NCBI RefSeq assembly: GCF_900187565.1 | Contig: NZ_FYED01000006.1 | Location: 186,001 to 250,000 of the forward strand | Length of the DNA stretch: 64,000 nt | Source of the DNA: Pseudomonas sp. Irchel 3A7 | GTDB taxonomy: Bacteria; Pseudomonadota; Gammaproteobacteria; Pseudomonadales; Pseudomonadaceae | Direction: 5' to 3' | Shown: one piece after another, positions 16,994 to 25,289 of the stretch | How the letters are laid out: the number at the start of each line of letters is the position of its first letter | How positions within the stretch are numbered: position 1 is the stretch's first letter | The notes under the pieces: model-generated | The model's input: the letters and a program-made list of their open reading frames with translations, nothing else | Database searches by the model: none | Told to the model about the DNA's origin: nothing | Position numbers and translations under genes: made by a program

Positions 16994-19468
16994 GTGTCGC
17001 AACACACCCCCGATCTTCCGCCTGAACTTCGTCCACTGGCCGAGATGCCGCTGCTCAAGCGCCTGGCTGCCCGTTTTTTCGGCCACGGCCTGACGCGCCT
17101 GCGTGCACAACACCGCGCGTCCTGGTTGCATGGCCAGGCGGATGGTTTCCGCAGCGGGCACATTGCCGGGGTGGAGTACGGCTACAAGGAAGGCAAGCTC
17201 GAAGGGTTGGAAGAAGGCCGACAGGTGCTGCTGATTCGCGATTCGCGCTCTACCGAGCATCGGCCGCCGAACATTGATGATCACCTGTTCGACGACTGGC
17301 GCCTGCCGCTGACCGCCGAGCTGAAAAAGCGCATGAAGGCCGATGTCGCCCGACTGTTGCCGGCCCATGCGCAACCCAGCGCCGCCCAGTGGAAGATGAT
17401 TTTCAGCGATACGCCCTCAACCTCGGTGATCGCCGGTGCCGGGGCCGGTAAATCGACAACGCTGGTCCTGCGCATTGTGCTGTTGGCGCATTATCTGGGA
17501 TTCGAGCTCAGCTCCATGACCGTGGTGACCTTCACCCGCGAGTCACGCAAGGATTTCATCAGTAAGCTGATCGAGATCTTCGCGCTCTGGGGGCGGGCGC
17601 TCAGTTTCAAGGAAGCGCGGGATCTGGTGCGTACCTTTCACTCGCGGATTCTGCCGATGGTGCGCAGCCTGCCGGGGTTCGAGCGCCTGCAAGCTTTCGA
17701 AAACCTCAGCCTTCGCGCGCAAGGCGATGATGAACAGGTGGACAGCAACCCGTTCGACCTGCGCATCAACGACGCCCAGCGCCAGCAGCTCAATGCCTGT
17801 TACCACGCCCTGTACACCCGCGATGAACGCTTTCGCGAATTGATCCAGCCATTGTCGCGCCACGCCTTGCAGCTCAAGGAACTGGAGCGCGATCACCCGG
17901 ATGTGCAGAAACGCATGGCCGTAACCGAACTGGCGGCCAAGCGCGATGAAGAGCTGTGCGACACGATCGAAGATTTGTGGTTTCGCGCCAAGGCCTGGCC
18001 GATCAGGGGCATTGAGCCGAATCGCCAGACCTTCGATATCAACGGCTCGACATTCCATAGTCACGGTTACATTCCGTCCCTGGACGCGTGGGTCGTGTTG
18101 GGGTTCGATCCACGGGAAAACCCGCAGGTCACCCGCCCGAACGCCAAGCTGACGGTACGCGCAGAATGGGCAGTAAAGCGCACCCTGTTTCAAGCTTTCT
18201 GTCGTAAGCCACTGATATGGCTGGATAGTTATGAGTCATCGAAGCGTGTCCTGGCGTCACTGGCCGGCGATGCCAGTGCCGGGCCGGGCTTCGATTACAA
18301 GGTCAAGGGCGAACTGGCGTCTGCGCCGCTGCTGGATTGTTTTGTCGCCGCCGCCGGGTTTATCGAGAACCTCGGCCTGGATGTACCGAACGCCGTCAGC
18401 CAGATGAGCTTCGCCAAGGACGACCCGGACCGGTTTTTCTTCGAGGCCCTGAGCCTGTACTGGCGCGCTCTGGAAGACCATTTGCTGGACCAGAAGCCGC
18501 CGATCATGACCTACAACCGGATGTTTGCCCTGTTCAGCGAGCACTCCCCGGAAAATCTCAAGCTGCTCAGCGATGAGCTGCTGCGACCGTTGTCGCACCT
18601 GATGATCGACGAATTCCAGGACGTCTCCCCGCAAATCGTTTCCTGGATCCGCGCCAGCCTGGCCGAGATCCGCAGTCGCGGGCCGGCCATGCACGTAGGA
18701 CGCGGAGCCCAGCGTTCGTCTTTGCTTTGTGTCGGCGACGACTGGCAATCGATTTACGGGTGGCGCGGCAGTTCGCCGAGTTTTTTCATGGAGTTCAATA
18801 AGGAATTCTCTTCGCCGAGCACCACCAAAATCATGCTCAGCGACAACTACCGCAGCCACCAGCACATCATCGACGCCGCCGAGCACATCGTGCGCGCTGC
18901 GCCGGCGATCGCCGGCAAAAAGGCCAAGGCCAGTGGCGAGCCGAGGGATTTGCTGCCGGTCAACGTGCTGGATCGGGATGACCAGGGCATGGCCAAACGC
19001 TTGATCGAGCATTATCGAAAGGGCGATTCAATCTTGATGCTTTATCGAAAAAGCAGCGATAAGTTATTGATAGAAGAGCATATTAAGTCTGTAGTTAATG
19101 TGGATTCTAGCTTGCCCTACGAAGCGCGGCGCTTGAAGCAACTGACTTATCACAGTGCCAAGGGCCTCCAGGCTGATGCGGTATTCCTGCTCGGTGATTG
19201 TCAGCACCTGACCAGTTCGCCTTACAAGAATCAGGTGTACCGCATGGCGGGTCTGGGCAAGACCGGTGACAGCGAACCGTACGATAACGCGCAAAAGGAC
19301 GAAATTCTGCGCCTGGCTTACGTCGGCATCACCCGGGCGGTGAGTCATTGCTACTGGTATGTCGACGGGCAGGATACCCAGGCTGCCAACACGCCCAAGG
19401 CGTCCGACCGGATCGGCAAGGGCAAGGCGTTCTTTGCTGATCATCGGCAGGCCAAGACTGCGGTTTGA
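16994..19468 (+). CDS. UvrD/Rep-like superfamily 1 DNA helicase
   Basis: 824 aa from a GTG. ATP-driven 3'-5' helicase motifs are all present: Walker A AGAGAGKSTT (about residue 150), motif Ia TFTRESRKDF, Walker B MIDEFQDVSPQ, motif III GDDWQSIYGWRG, motif IV SDNYRSHQHII, motif V TYHSAKGLQADAV and motif VI AYVGITRAVSHCYW. The first ~140 residues are not helicase and include a glycine-repeat stretch (GVEYGYKEGKLEGLEEG) with FliH-like spacing. It is shorter than RecB and has no nuclease domain that I can see. It probably acts in repair or restart of stalled DNA; the exact role is unknown. Confidence 0.92.
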   Translation: MSQHTPDLPPELRPLAEMPLLKRLAARFFGHGLTRLRAQHRASWLHGQADGFRSGHIAGVEYGYKEGKLEGLEEGRQVLLIRDSRSTEHRPPNIDDHLFDDWRLPLTAELKKRMKADVARLLPAHAQPSAAQWKMIFSDTPSTSVIAGAGAGKSTTLVLRIVLLAHYLGFELSSMTVVTFTRESRKDFISKLIEIFALWGRALSFKEARDLVRTFHSRILPMVRSLPGFERLQAFENLSLRAQGDDEQVDSNPFDLRINDAQRQQLNACYHALYTRDERFRELIQPLSRHALQLKELERDHPDVQKRMAVTELAAKRDEELCDTIEDLWFRAKAWPIRGIEPNRQTFDINGSTFHSHGYIPSLDAWVVLGFDPRENPQVTRPNAKLTVRAEWAVKRTLFQAFCRKPLIWLDSYESSKRVLASLAGDASAGPGFDYKVKGELASAPLLDCFVAAAGFIENLGLDVPNAVSQMSFAKDDPDRFFFEALSLYWRALEDHLLDQKPPIMTYNRMFALFSEHSPENLKLLSDELLRPLSHLMIDEFQDVSPQIVSWIRASLAEIRSRGPAMHVGRGAQRSSLLCVGDDWQSIYGWRGSSPSFFMEFNKEFSSPSTTKIMLSDNYRSHQHIIDAAEHIVRAAPAIAGKKAKASGEPRDLLPVNVLDRDDQGMAKRLIEHYRKGDSILMLYRKSSDKLLIEEHIKSVVNVDSSLPYEARRLKQLTYHSAKGLQADAVFLLGDCQHLTSSPYKNQVYRMAGLGKTGDSEPYDNAQKDEILRLAYVGITRAVSHCYWYVDGQDTQAANTPKASDRIGKGKAFFADHRQAKTAV

Positions 19469-19483
19469 AGTCAATATGGGCCG

Positions 19484-19630
19484 CCTGCTCGCGAAGGAGG
19501 CCTTACAGCCGACCTGATTTTGGCGGATGCACCCAATCCCTGTGGGAGCGAGCCTGCTCGCGAAGGCGGTCTGGCATTGACCATTGATGTTGACTGACAC
19601 GGCCTCTTCGCGAGCAGGCTCGCTCCCACA
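19484..19630. repeat. REP doublet plus a partial REP
   Basis: A partial arm (GCCTGCTCGCGAAGG) near 19484 is followed by CAGCCGACCTGATTTTGGCG. An inverted pair lies at 19541-19630, TGTGGGAGCGAGCCTGCTCG and its complement, about 45 bp apart. The AGCCGACCTG linker recurs beside the REPs at 55.6-56.7 kb. Confidence 0.9.
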
Positions 19631-19649
19631 GTGTTTTGCATCAGGCATG

Positions 19650-19676
19650 AAAAAGCCCACATTCAGTGGGCTTTTT
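19650..19676. terminator. Bidirectional terminator
   Basis: AAAAAGCCCAC, loop ATTCA and GTGGGCTTTTT form a symmetric terminator between the convergent helicase and DUF1652 genes. Confidence 0.92.
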
Positions 19677-19691
19677 GTTGGCTATCAGGCT

Positions 19692-19964
19692 TCATGCATA
19701 ACTTCTGAGCGCCATCGGTGGAATGAACGCTTCAAGTTCATCCTCTACCGCTTCGATTATTCGCTCGACATCGGCGGCATTCATGACCGTCGCACAAGGA
19801 ATGCCGGCAATGGCGATCATGGTCTCGCCACTGGCCCGATCAAACAGACGGGCTATCATGCTGCCCGGGGCATCCATGCTCGCCTCGAAACCCATGGGAT
19901 GAAAATGCCAGCGCATCAGCTGGCAGGCATTTGGAAAAGTGACCTTGCTGAACCCTTTATTCAT
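19692..19964 (-). CDS. DUF1652 small protein
   Basis: 90 aa (MNKGFSKVTFPNACQLMRWH). The central segment, MDAPGSMIARLFDRASGETM, then IAGIPCATV and an acidic C-terminal helix (ADVERIIEAVEDELEAF) match DUF1652, a family of ~80-90 aa proteins common in Pseudomonas with no known function. No signal peptide. The ribosome binding site is weak. It has its own transcription unit, ended by the shared terminator at 19650. Confidence 0.88.
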   Translation of the reverse strand: MNKGFSKVTFPNACQLMRWHFHPMGFEASMDAPGSMIARLFDRASGETMIAIAGIPCATVMNAADVERIIEAVEDELEAFIPPMALRSYA

Positions 19965-20216
19965 GTGTTGCCCGCCTTCTTCATCGAGCGCTTCCTTTAG
20001 CTCATGTTAGGAGGGAAGAGCCTTCATTGGCTCAACCAGTGACAGACTTTAAAAGTAGCATCCGGATGTGAAAAAAATGTGTTTTTTTCAGTCCGTTTGG
20101 CGATTGCTGCATTTTTTTTGATTCAGGTCACTGTTCGAGCGCGGTTCCCCTGGCCGGACAGCCATTGAAGCGGGCAGGAAACTTCGGCAAGCTCGGTTTT
20201 TTTCGTCGAGACCTTT

Positions 20217-21032
20217 ATGCACGCCGAGGATGATGGTCCGCTGCAAACCCAGGCCACGTGCGAGACGGTCATGCGCTATCACTTGCGCTGGAAACACCGG
20301 GATCTGGACGGGGTCATGGCGTTGTATCACCCTGAGATTCAGTACAGCGACTTTTTCCAGAACCGCGTCATGGGCCTGGACGAGCTGCGCGAGTACGTAC
20401 GCAGCAGCATGCCCCGCGATCCGGATGAAGCGCTGGAGCACTCGGACCGCATTCGCCTGGATGGCAACACGGCATTCATTCAGTACCGCATCACCCTGCG
20501 CGGTGGCGAAGGCCTGGTATCGTTTCGCGCCAGCGAGGCCATCACCGTGCGCGATGGACTGATCTGGCGCGTCAACGAGTATGCCTCGCTGGTTCACGAG
20601 CCAACCACCAGCAAAACCGACGGCAAGCAACGCCCGGCGGTCAGTCGCCTCGGCTTGTCGCCACGCCAATTGAGTTTCATGGCTGACGACCTGCAACAGT
20701 ACTTCCAGCGCCAGCAACCTTATCTCGACCCTGAGCTCGATCTGCAACGGGTGGCGAAGGAGTGCGGGTACAGTCGCAACCAGATCTCCTATCTGCTCAA
20801 CCAGGTGCTCGGCCAGAGCTTCTATCGCTACGTCAACCAGGCCCGCCTGCAGCACCTGCTGGCGGCGCTGGAAAGCGCGGCGTCGCCGTTGCGCATCGAC
20901 GAATTGGCATTCGCCGCCGGCTTCAACTCACTGTCGGCGTTCTACAGCTGTTTTCGCCAGCACACCGGTCAGTCGCCCAAGGCCTACGCCAAGCAAATTT
21001 CTTTGCGTGCACGCGCGCAAGACAGTCACTGA
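20217..21032 (+). CDS. AraC-type regulator with NTF2/SnoaL-like N-terminal domain
   Basis: 271 aa. Residues ~10-125 form an NTF2/SnoaL-like cone fold (MRYHLRWKHRDLDGVMALYH and LVSFRASEAITVRDGLIWRV), probably the ligand sensor. Residues ~165-265 are an AraC/XylS double helix-turn-helix: DLQRVAKECGYSRNQISYLL and IDELAFAAGFNSLSAFYSCF followed by HTGQSPKAY. This domain pairing is less common than cupin-AraC. Three genes for amine oxidation and uptake follow on the same strand, starting 50 bp downstream, so it is their likely activator. Confidence 0.92.
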   Translation: MHAEDDGPLQTQATCETVMRYHLRWKHRDLDGVMALYHPEIQYSDFFQNRVMGLDELREYVRSSMPRDPDEALEHSDRIRLDGNTAFIQYRITLRGGEGLVSFRASEAITVRDGLIWRVNEYASLVHEPTTSKTDGKQRPAVSRLGLSPRQLSFMADDLQQYFQRQQPYLDPELDLQRVAKECGYSRNQISYLLNQVLGQSFYRYVNQARLQHLLAALESAASPLRIDELAFAAGFNSLSAFYSCFRQHTGQSPKAYAKQISLRARAQDSH

Positions 21033-21082
21033 CCCCGCGCACTAGGATCAACGCCATCGAAGTTTGAGTGGCGGAGTCTTGC

Positions 21083-22489
21083 ATGCCGGCATGGCGCAGT
21101 ATCAGTTTGTGGATGGACCAACTCGACGAGCCGCTGCTGGCGCGTGCGGCGCTGGAGCAGGACCTGGACATCGACGTGGCGATCATCGGTGCCGGGTACA
21201 CCGGGCTGTGGACCGCGTACTACCTCAAGCGTCAGGCACCGGACCTGAGCATTGCCATCATCGAGGCGCAAACCGCCGGTTTTGGCGCCTCGGGCCGTAA
21301 TGGCGGCTGGCTGATGGGCAATTTGTTGGGTGAAGACCGGCTGCTGGCAGGCCTTTCACCGGAACGGCGCCGGGCGTCCTACGACTTGCTGCACAACATC
21401 CCCGAAGAAGTACGGATTGTCCTGGAACGTGAAGGTATCGACTGTGATTTGCGCCAGGGCGGAGCGTTGTATTGTGCCGCCCGCTACCCGGAGCAGGAAG
21501 CCAGTCTGCGCCAGTACCTGGACAAACTCTATCGCCAGGGCCTCAACGAAAACGATTACCGCTGGCTCAGCCCGGAACAGCTGGCGCAACAGATCCGCAT
21601 CGCCAAACCCTACGGCGGCATCCATGCGCCCCACGTCGCGACCCTGCACCCGGCGAAGCTGGCGCGCGGCCTGGCACGCACGGTCGAGCGCATGGGGGTC
21701 AGGATCTACGAAAACAGCCCGGTCACACAGTGGCAGTCCGGCAGCCTGCGCACGGCGCAAGCCTCGGTGCGCAGCCGCTGGGTGGTGCCGGCGGTGGAAG
21801 GCTATGCCGTCACGCTGCCGCCGTTGGGGCGCTATCAGTTGCCGGTACAAAGCCTGATCGTCGCCACCGAACCGCTGTCTGCCGCTACGTGGGACGAGAT
21901 CGGTCTCAGTCACGGTCAGGCCTTCGGTGAAAGCAGCCGTCAGGTCACTTACGGCCAGCGCACGGCCGACAATCGGTTGATCTTTGGTGCTCGGGGCGGG
22001 TACCAGTTTGCCGGCCGGTTGCGCCATGACTTCGACCTGACCCGCAGCGAGATCGAACTGCGACGCTATCTGTTCGGCGAACTGTTTCCGCAACTCAAGA
22101 ACGTGCGGATCACCCATGGCTGGGGCGGCAATCTGGGCATGTCCCGGCGTTTCAAACCGCACATGCTGTGTGATCGCGCCAGCGGCATAGCGTTGTCCGG
22201 CGGTTACGGCGGGGAAGGCGTCGGTGCGAGCAACCTGGGTGGGCGAACCCTGGCAGACCTGATTCTGGAGCGCGACACCGAGCTGGTTCGCCAGCCGTGG
22301 GTCATTCCCCAGGGCGGGCTCGACGCGCTGAAGGCCTGGGAGCCCGAACCGTGCCGCTGGCTCGGTTACAACGCGATCATCCGCAGTTTCGTTCACGAAG
22401 ACCAGACCTTGGCCAACCCGGCCTCCGCACCCTGGCGGCGCAGGCTCGCCAGCGGGGTCGCGGGGTTCATGGAAAGTTTCATGCAGTAA
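21083..22489 (+). CDS. FAD-dependent amine oxidoreductase (DAO family, PuuB-like)
   Basis: 468 aa from the ATG at 21083 with GGCGGAG upstream. The N-terminal Rossmann motif is DVAIIGAGYTGLWTAYYLKR; GFGASGRNGGWLMG follows, as in gamma-glutamylputrescine oxidase (PuuB/OrdL) relatives. The C-terminal FAD contact is ALSGGYGGEGVGASNLGGR. It should oxidise a primary or secondary amine to an aldehyde with H2O2 or a carrier as product. Position beside a polyamine-type binding protein supports an amine substrate. The precise substrate is unknown. Confidence 0.9.
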   Translation: MPAWRSISLWMDQLDEPLLARAALEQDLDIDVAIIGAGYTGLWTAYYLKRQAPDLSIAIIEAQTAGFGASGRNGGWLMGNLLGEDRLLAGLSPERRRASYDLLHNIPEEVRIVLEREGIDCDLRQGGALYCAARYPEQEASLRQYLDKLYRQGLNENDYRWLSPEQLAQQIRIAKPYGGIHAPHVATLHPAKLARGLARTVERMGVRIYENSPVTQWQSGSLRTAQASVRSRWVVPAVEGYAVTLPPLGRYQLPVQSLIVATEPLSAATWDEIGLSHGQAFGESSRQVTYGQRTADNRLIFGARGGYQFAGRLRHDFDLTRSEIELRRYLFGELFPQLKNVRITHGWGGNLGMSRRFKPHMLCDRASGIALSGGYGGEGVGASNLGGRTLADLILERDTELVRQPWVIPQGGLDALKAWEPEPCRWLGYNAIIRSFVHEDQTLANPASAPWRRRLASGVAGFMESFMQ

Positions 22490-22532
22490 ACCGCGCGCAC
22501 TTCATCCCTAGGCTTCATCGACAGGTACTCCC

Positions 22533-22874
22533 ATGGGCATCACGCAATTCAAGAACACCGCAACCCTGAAGCTGGAAGAGTCGAACCCGGTCGCCGTGCC
22601 ATTGGGTGCACCCGTGGCGGTGGCGTCGACCACCAGCGTGGAGCGCGATGACGGCGTCGAAACCGGCGTCTGGGAATGCACGCCCGGTCGTTGGCGGCGG
22701 CAGATCGTCGCCCAGGAGTTCTGTCACTTCATCCAGGGCCGCTGCACCTTCACCCCGGACGACGGTGAAACCCTGCACATAGAAGCCGGTGACGCACTGA
22801 TGTTGCCGGCCAACACCCTCGGTATCTGGGGTATCCAGGAGACCGTGCGCAAGAGCTACGTTTTGATTTTTTGA
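22533..22874 (+). CDS. Cupin-domain protein (DUF861-like)
   Basis: 113 aa: a single small cupin barrel, with GVWECTPGRWRRQIVAQEFC, HFIQGRCTFTPDDGE and EAGDALMLPANTLGIWGIQE. Similar cupins (cupin_3) often sit beside PuuB-like oxidases and polyamine-binding proteins in Pseudomonas. The classic metal-binding His set is incomplete, so binding of a small ligand is as likely as catalysis. It is 43 bp after the oxidoreductase and 46 bp before the binding protein, in one operon. Confidence 0.88.
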   Translation: MGITQFKNTATLKLEESNPVAVPLGAPVAVASTTSVERDDGVETGVWECTPGRWRRQIVAQEFCHFIQGRCTFTPDDGETLHIEAGDALMLPANTLGIWGIQETVRKSYVLIF

Positions 22875-22920
22875 ATCCTTGATTGCCTGCCAACAAAAAA
22901 ACCTGCACAGGAATCGCCCC

Positions 22921-24006
22921 ATGCTCCGAAAGACACTGACCCTGGCACCACTGATGCTCGCCGCTGCAATCAGTCAGGCAGCGGAAACCGTCAAGATCTA
23001 CAACTGGTCCGATTACATCGCGCCGGACACCACGAAGAACTTCCAGAAAGAAACCGGCATCGCCTTCACCTACGACGTCTACGACAGTAACGAAACCCTC
23101 GACGGCAAATTGATGACCGGCAAATCCGGTTACGACGTGGTGTTCCCGTCCAACCACTTCATGGCGCGACAGATCGAAGGCGGAGCACTGAAGACACTCG
23201 ACAAGCGCCAATTGCCCAACTGGAAGAACCTCAATCCGGTGCTGCTCAATGCCTTGCAGACCAACGATCCGGGCAACGAGCACGGCTTCCCGTACCTGTG
23301 GGGCAGTACCGGTATCGGCTACAACATCGCCAAGGTCAAAGCGGTGCTGGGGGATAACGCGCCCGTGGATTCCTGGGACCTGATCTTCAAGCCGGAAAAC
23401 ATGCAAAAACTGCAGAAATGCGGTGTGGCCATCCTCGATAACGGCCCGGAACTGCTGCCCGCCGCGCTGAACTACCTGGGCCTGCCGCACCACAGTAAAA
23501 ATCCGGAAGATTACAAAAAGGCCGAAGCGCTGCTGATGAAAGTCCGGCCCTATGTCAGCTATTTCCACTCCTCCAAGTACACCAGCGACCTGGCCAACGG
23601 CGATATCTGTGTGGCGGTCGGATTCTCTGGCGACATCCTGCAAGCGGAGAATCGCGCCAAAGAAGCCAAAAATGGTATCGACATTGGTTATTCGATTCCC
23701 AAGGAAGGCGCCGCGATCTGGTTCGACATGGTCGCCATGCCCGCCGACGCCCCGGACGAAAAGGCTGGTTACGCCTTCATGAACTACCTGCTGCGCCCGG
23801 ACGTAATGGCCGGCATCAGTAACTATGTGCACTACGCCAATGGCAACGAACAGGCAGACAGCCTGATCGATCCGGCCATCAAGAATGACACCAAGGTTTA
23901 CCCGAGTCCGGAAATGATGGGGAAACTGTTCGCGCTCGAAGCGATGCCGTTGAACATCGACCGGATTCGTACCCGGGTGTGGAACAAGATCCGCACCGGC
24001 AGCTGA
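22921..24006 (+). CDS. Periplasmic polyamine-type binding protein (PotF/SpuD-like)
   Basis: 361 aa from the ATG at 22921 with CAGGAA upstream. A Sec signal peptide (MLRKTLTLAPLMLAAAISQA) is cut before AETVKIYNWSDYIAPDT. KIYNWSDYI and GYDVVFPSNHFMARQ are hallmarks of putrescine/spermidine-binding PotF, SpuD and SpuE proteins. No permease or ATPase genes accompany it, so it must share a transporter coded elsewhere or serve a sensory role. It is the last gene of the amine cluster; a hairpin follows. Confidence 0.93.
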   Translation: MLRKTLTLAPLMLAAAISQAAETVKIYNWSDYIAPDTTKNFQKETGIAFTYDVYDSNETLDGKLMTGKSGYDVVFPSNHFMARQIEGGALKTLDKRQLPNWKNLNPVLLNALQTNDPGNEHGFPYLWGSTGIGYNIAKVKAVLGDNAPVDSWDLIFKPENMQKLQKCGVAILDNGPELLPAALNYLGLPHHSKNPEDYKKAEALLMKVRPYVSYFHSSKYTSDLANGDICVAVGFSGDILQAENRAKEAKNGIDIGYSIPKEGAAIWFDMVAMPADAPDEKAGYAFMNYLLRPDVMAGISNYVHYANGNEQADSLIDPAIKNDTKVYPSPEMMGKLFALEAMPLNIDRIRTRVWNKIRTGS

Positions 24007-24015
24007 CCGGTTGGG

Positions 24016-24049
24016 TCGCGCCATCGGGACAGGACGTCCCGTGGCGCGA
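24016..24049. terminator. Long GC-rich hairpin between convergent genes
   Basis: TCGCGCCA-T-CGGGAC, loop AGGAC, GTCCCG-TGGCGCGA: 14 pairs with one bulge, directly between the PotF-like gene and the next gene on the minus strand. No T-run, so termination is likely but not textbook. Confidence 0.6.
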
Positions 24050-24706
24050 TCAGCCGACGGGCTCCGGCGTACAAGTCATTTGGCTGGAGCCCGGTATCTG
24101 CAACAAAGCCTCGTTGCCGGTTTGCCAGAAACTGTAGGTACCCCGGTAATCCTTGCCGTTGTATTGGGTGGCGTAATCATTCGGCACCTGGAGAAGGGTG
24201 GCCGAGACGTTTGCCCATTTCAGGTACACGACACGCGGCTGCACATTAAAGAACGTGGCGGCAACCAGCGCGTTGAGCCCGGCGCAACGAAAGGCGACCG
24301 GGCCGTCTGTGAGTCTGCTCGGGTCTTTGGTTCGCACGATGGCCGAACCCTGGCGAAGCTGGTGCGCCCGCTCGGCATAGCTTTGGATCAGGCATGCCTT
24401 GGCGTCTGCTCCGGCGCCACACTGGTTGCGGGCGTCGACCCAGAACCGTTGTTCGATCTCGACCTTGTCCGGACGTGGTACCGAATGATCGTCCGTGAGC
24501 GCCAGGCGATAAAGGCGTGTCAGCTCGATTTCCATCTGCTTGAGTTGCGGGTCGCGACAGATGAGCTTCTCGGCAGGTGCGCTGGTCCTGGCGCAGTCGA
24601 AGCTGGTTGTGATGACCGTATAAGTCCCGGCATTTGCACAAAGGCTCGTTGTCGCACACGCGCTGGCGGCGATGAGAGCGGCCAAAAAGGGCGTGACCAT
24701 TTTCAT
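24050..24706 (-). CDS. Secreted LprI-like/MliC-like lysozyme-inhibitor family protein
   Basis: 218 aa from the ATG at 24706, preceded by GGGTGA. A signal peptide (MKMVTPFLAALIAASACATT...ANA) sends it to the periplasm. Residues ~30-110 have the DUF1311/LprI pattern: SFDCARTSAPAEKLICRDPQ, LTRLYRLAL, QRFWVDARNQCG and CLIQSYAERAHQL. The last ~85 residues look like an MliC-type domain: FRCAGLNALVAATFF...ARVVYLKW-type strands, then TYSFWQTGNEALLQI and MTCTPEP. Such proteins bind c-type lysozymes. The two-domain reading is by eye; the C-terminal part is less certain. Confidence 0.82.
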   Translation of the reverse strand: MKMVTPFLAALIAASACATTSLCANAGTYTVITTSFDCARTSAPAEKLICRDPQLKQMEIELTRLYRLALTDDHSVPRPDKVEIEQRFWVDARNQCGAGADAKACLIQSYAERAHQLRQGSAIVRTKDPSRLTDGPVAFRCAGLNALVAATFFNVQPRVVYLKWANVSATLLQVPNDYATQYNGKDYRGTYSFWQTGNEALLQIPGSSQMTCTPEPVG

Positions 24707-24881
24707 GTCGGTTTCACCCGGATCATTTCGTGAGGCCCGTCTTTCGTTCACAGGGCTGTATCGCAGTTTAAGGCAGTGTGCGAAACCTGCCACACCGAAG
24801 AGGGGTCGCCGGATCGATAGCGCCGGTTGGCCAGGGCTGGACACCGTTTGCCTGAAGCTAATGCCGGGCCTGTTGTGGCCT

Positions 24882-24947
24882 CTTCGCGAGCAGGCTCGCT
24901 CCCACAAGGTTGGCGCATATCCTGTGGGAGCGAGCCTGCTCGCGAAG
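24882..24947. repeat. Inverted REP doublet before the apr cluster
   Basis: TCTTCGCGAGCAGGCTCGCT and CCTGTGGGAGCGAGCCTGCT...GCGAAG face each other, 17 bp apart, and are followed by AACGATAAC. A near twin with the same tail lies at 35612-35680 on the far side of the apr-pue cluster. Confidence 0.9.
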
Positions 24948-25289
24948 AACGATAACTCGGTATCAAGGGTGATTAATTCATCGGTTTAAACATCAATAGT
25001 CAGACGTTTCGTACCTCGAACAACTTATCTTTATTTAATAATTAAATTGTTGATTGTCCGACAATTACGCGCTCTCAATATTTTTTAATACCAGGCTTTC
25101 TTATCGCGCCTAATGTTTCCGGGCACTTCCCAAAACACACTAAATTTGACGCCAAAAAAGTAGTGGACGTTAGATTTCAAATTGTGTCAGTTTTCGTTCG
25201 CCTTCAATGGGCGAGTGATAGGACGATCTCGCCAGGGATTGTCGCTATCAGACAAAAACTGTTCCATAGCTAAACAAGGAAGTGTGTTT
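24948..25289. other. AT-rich leader and promoter region of aprA
   Basis: About 340 bp without a gene. It is markedly richer in A and T than the flanks, with runs such as TTTATTTAATAATTAAATTG. An imperfect dyad, AATTGT-TGATTGTCCG-ACAATT, lies near 25045-25066 and may be an operator. An upstream in-frame extension of aprA from 25182 is not supported by a ribosome binding site. Confidence 0.6.
25274..25283 (+). promoter_or_regulatory. RsmA/RsmE binding motif over the aprA ribosome binding site
   Basis: ACAAGGAAGT fits the consensus (A/U)CANGGANG(U/A) at every fixed position and contains the Shine-Dalgarno sequence, seven bases before the aprA ATG. In fluorescent pseudomonads aprA is translationally repressed by RsmA/RsmE and released by the Gac system; the site agrees with that. 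Confidence 0.8.
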
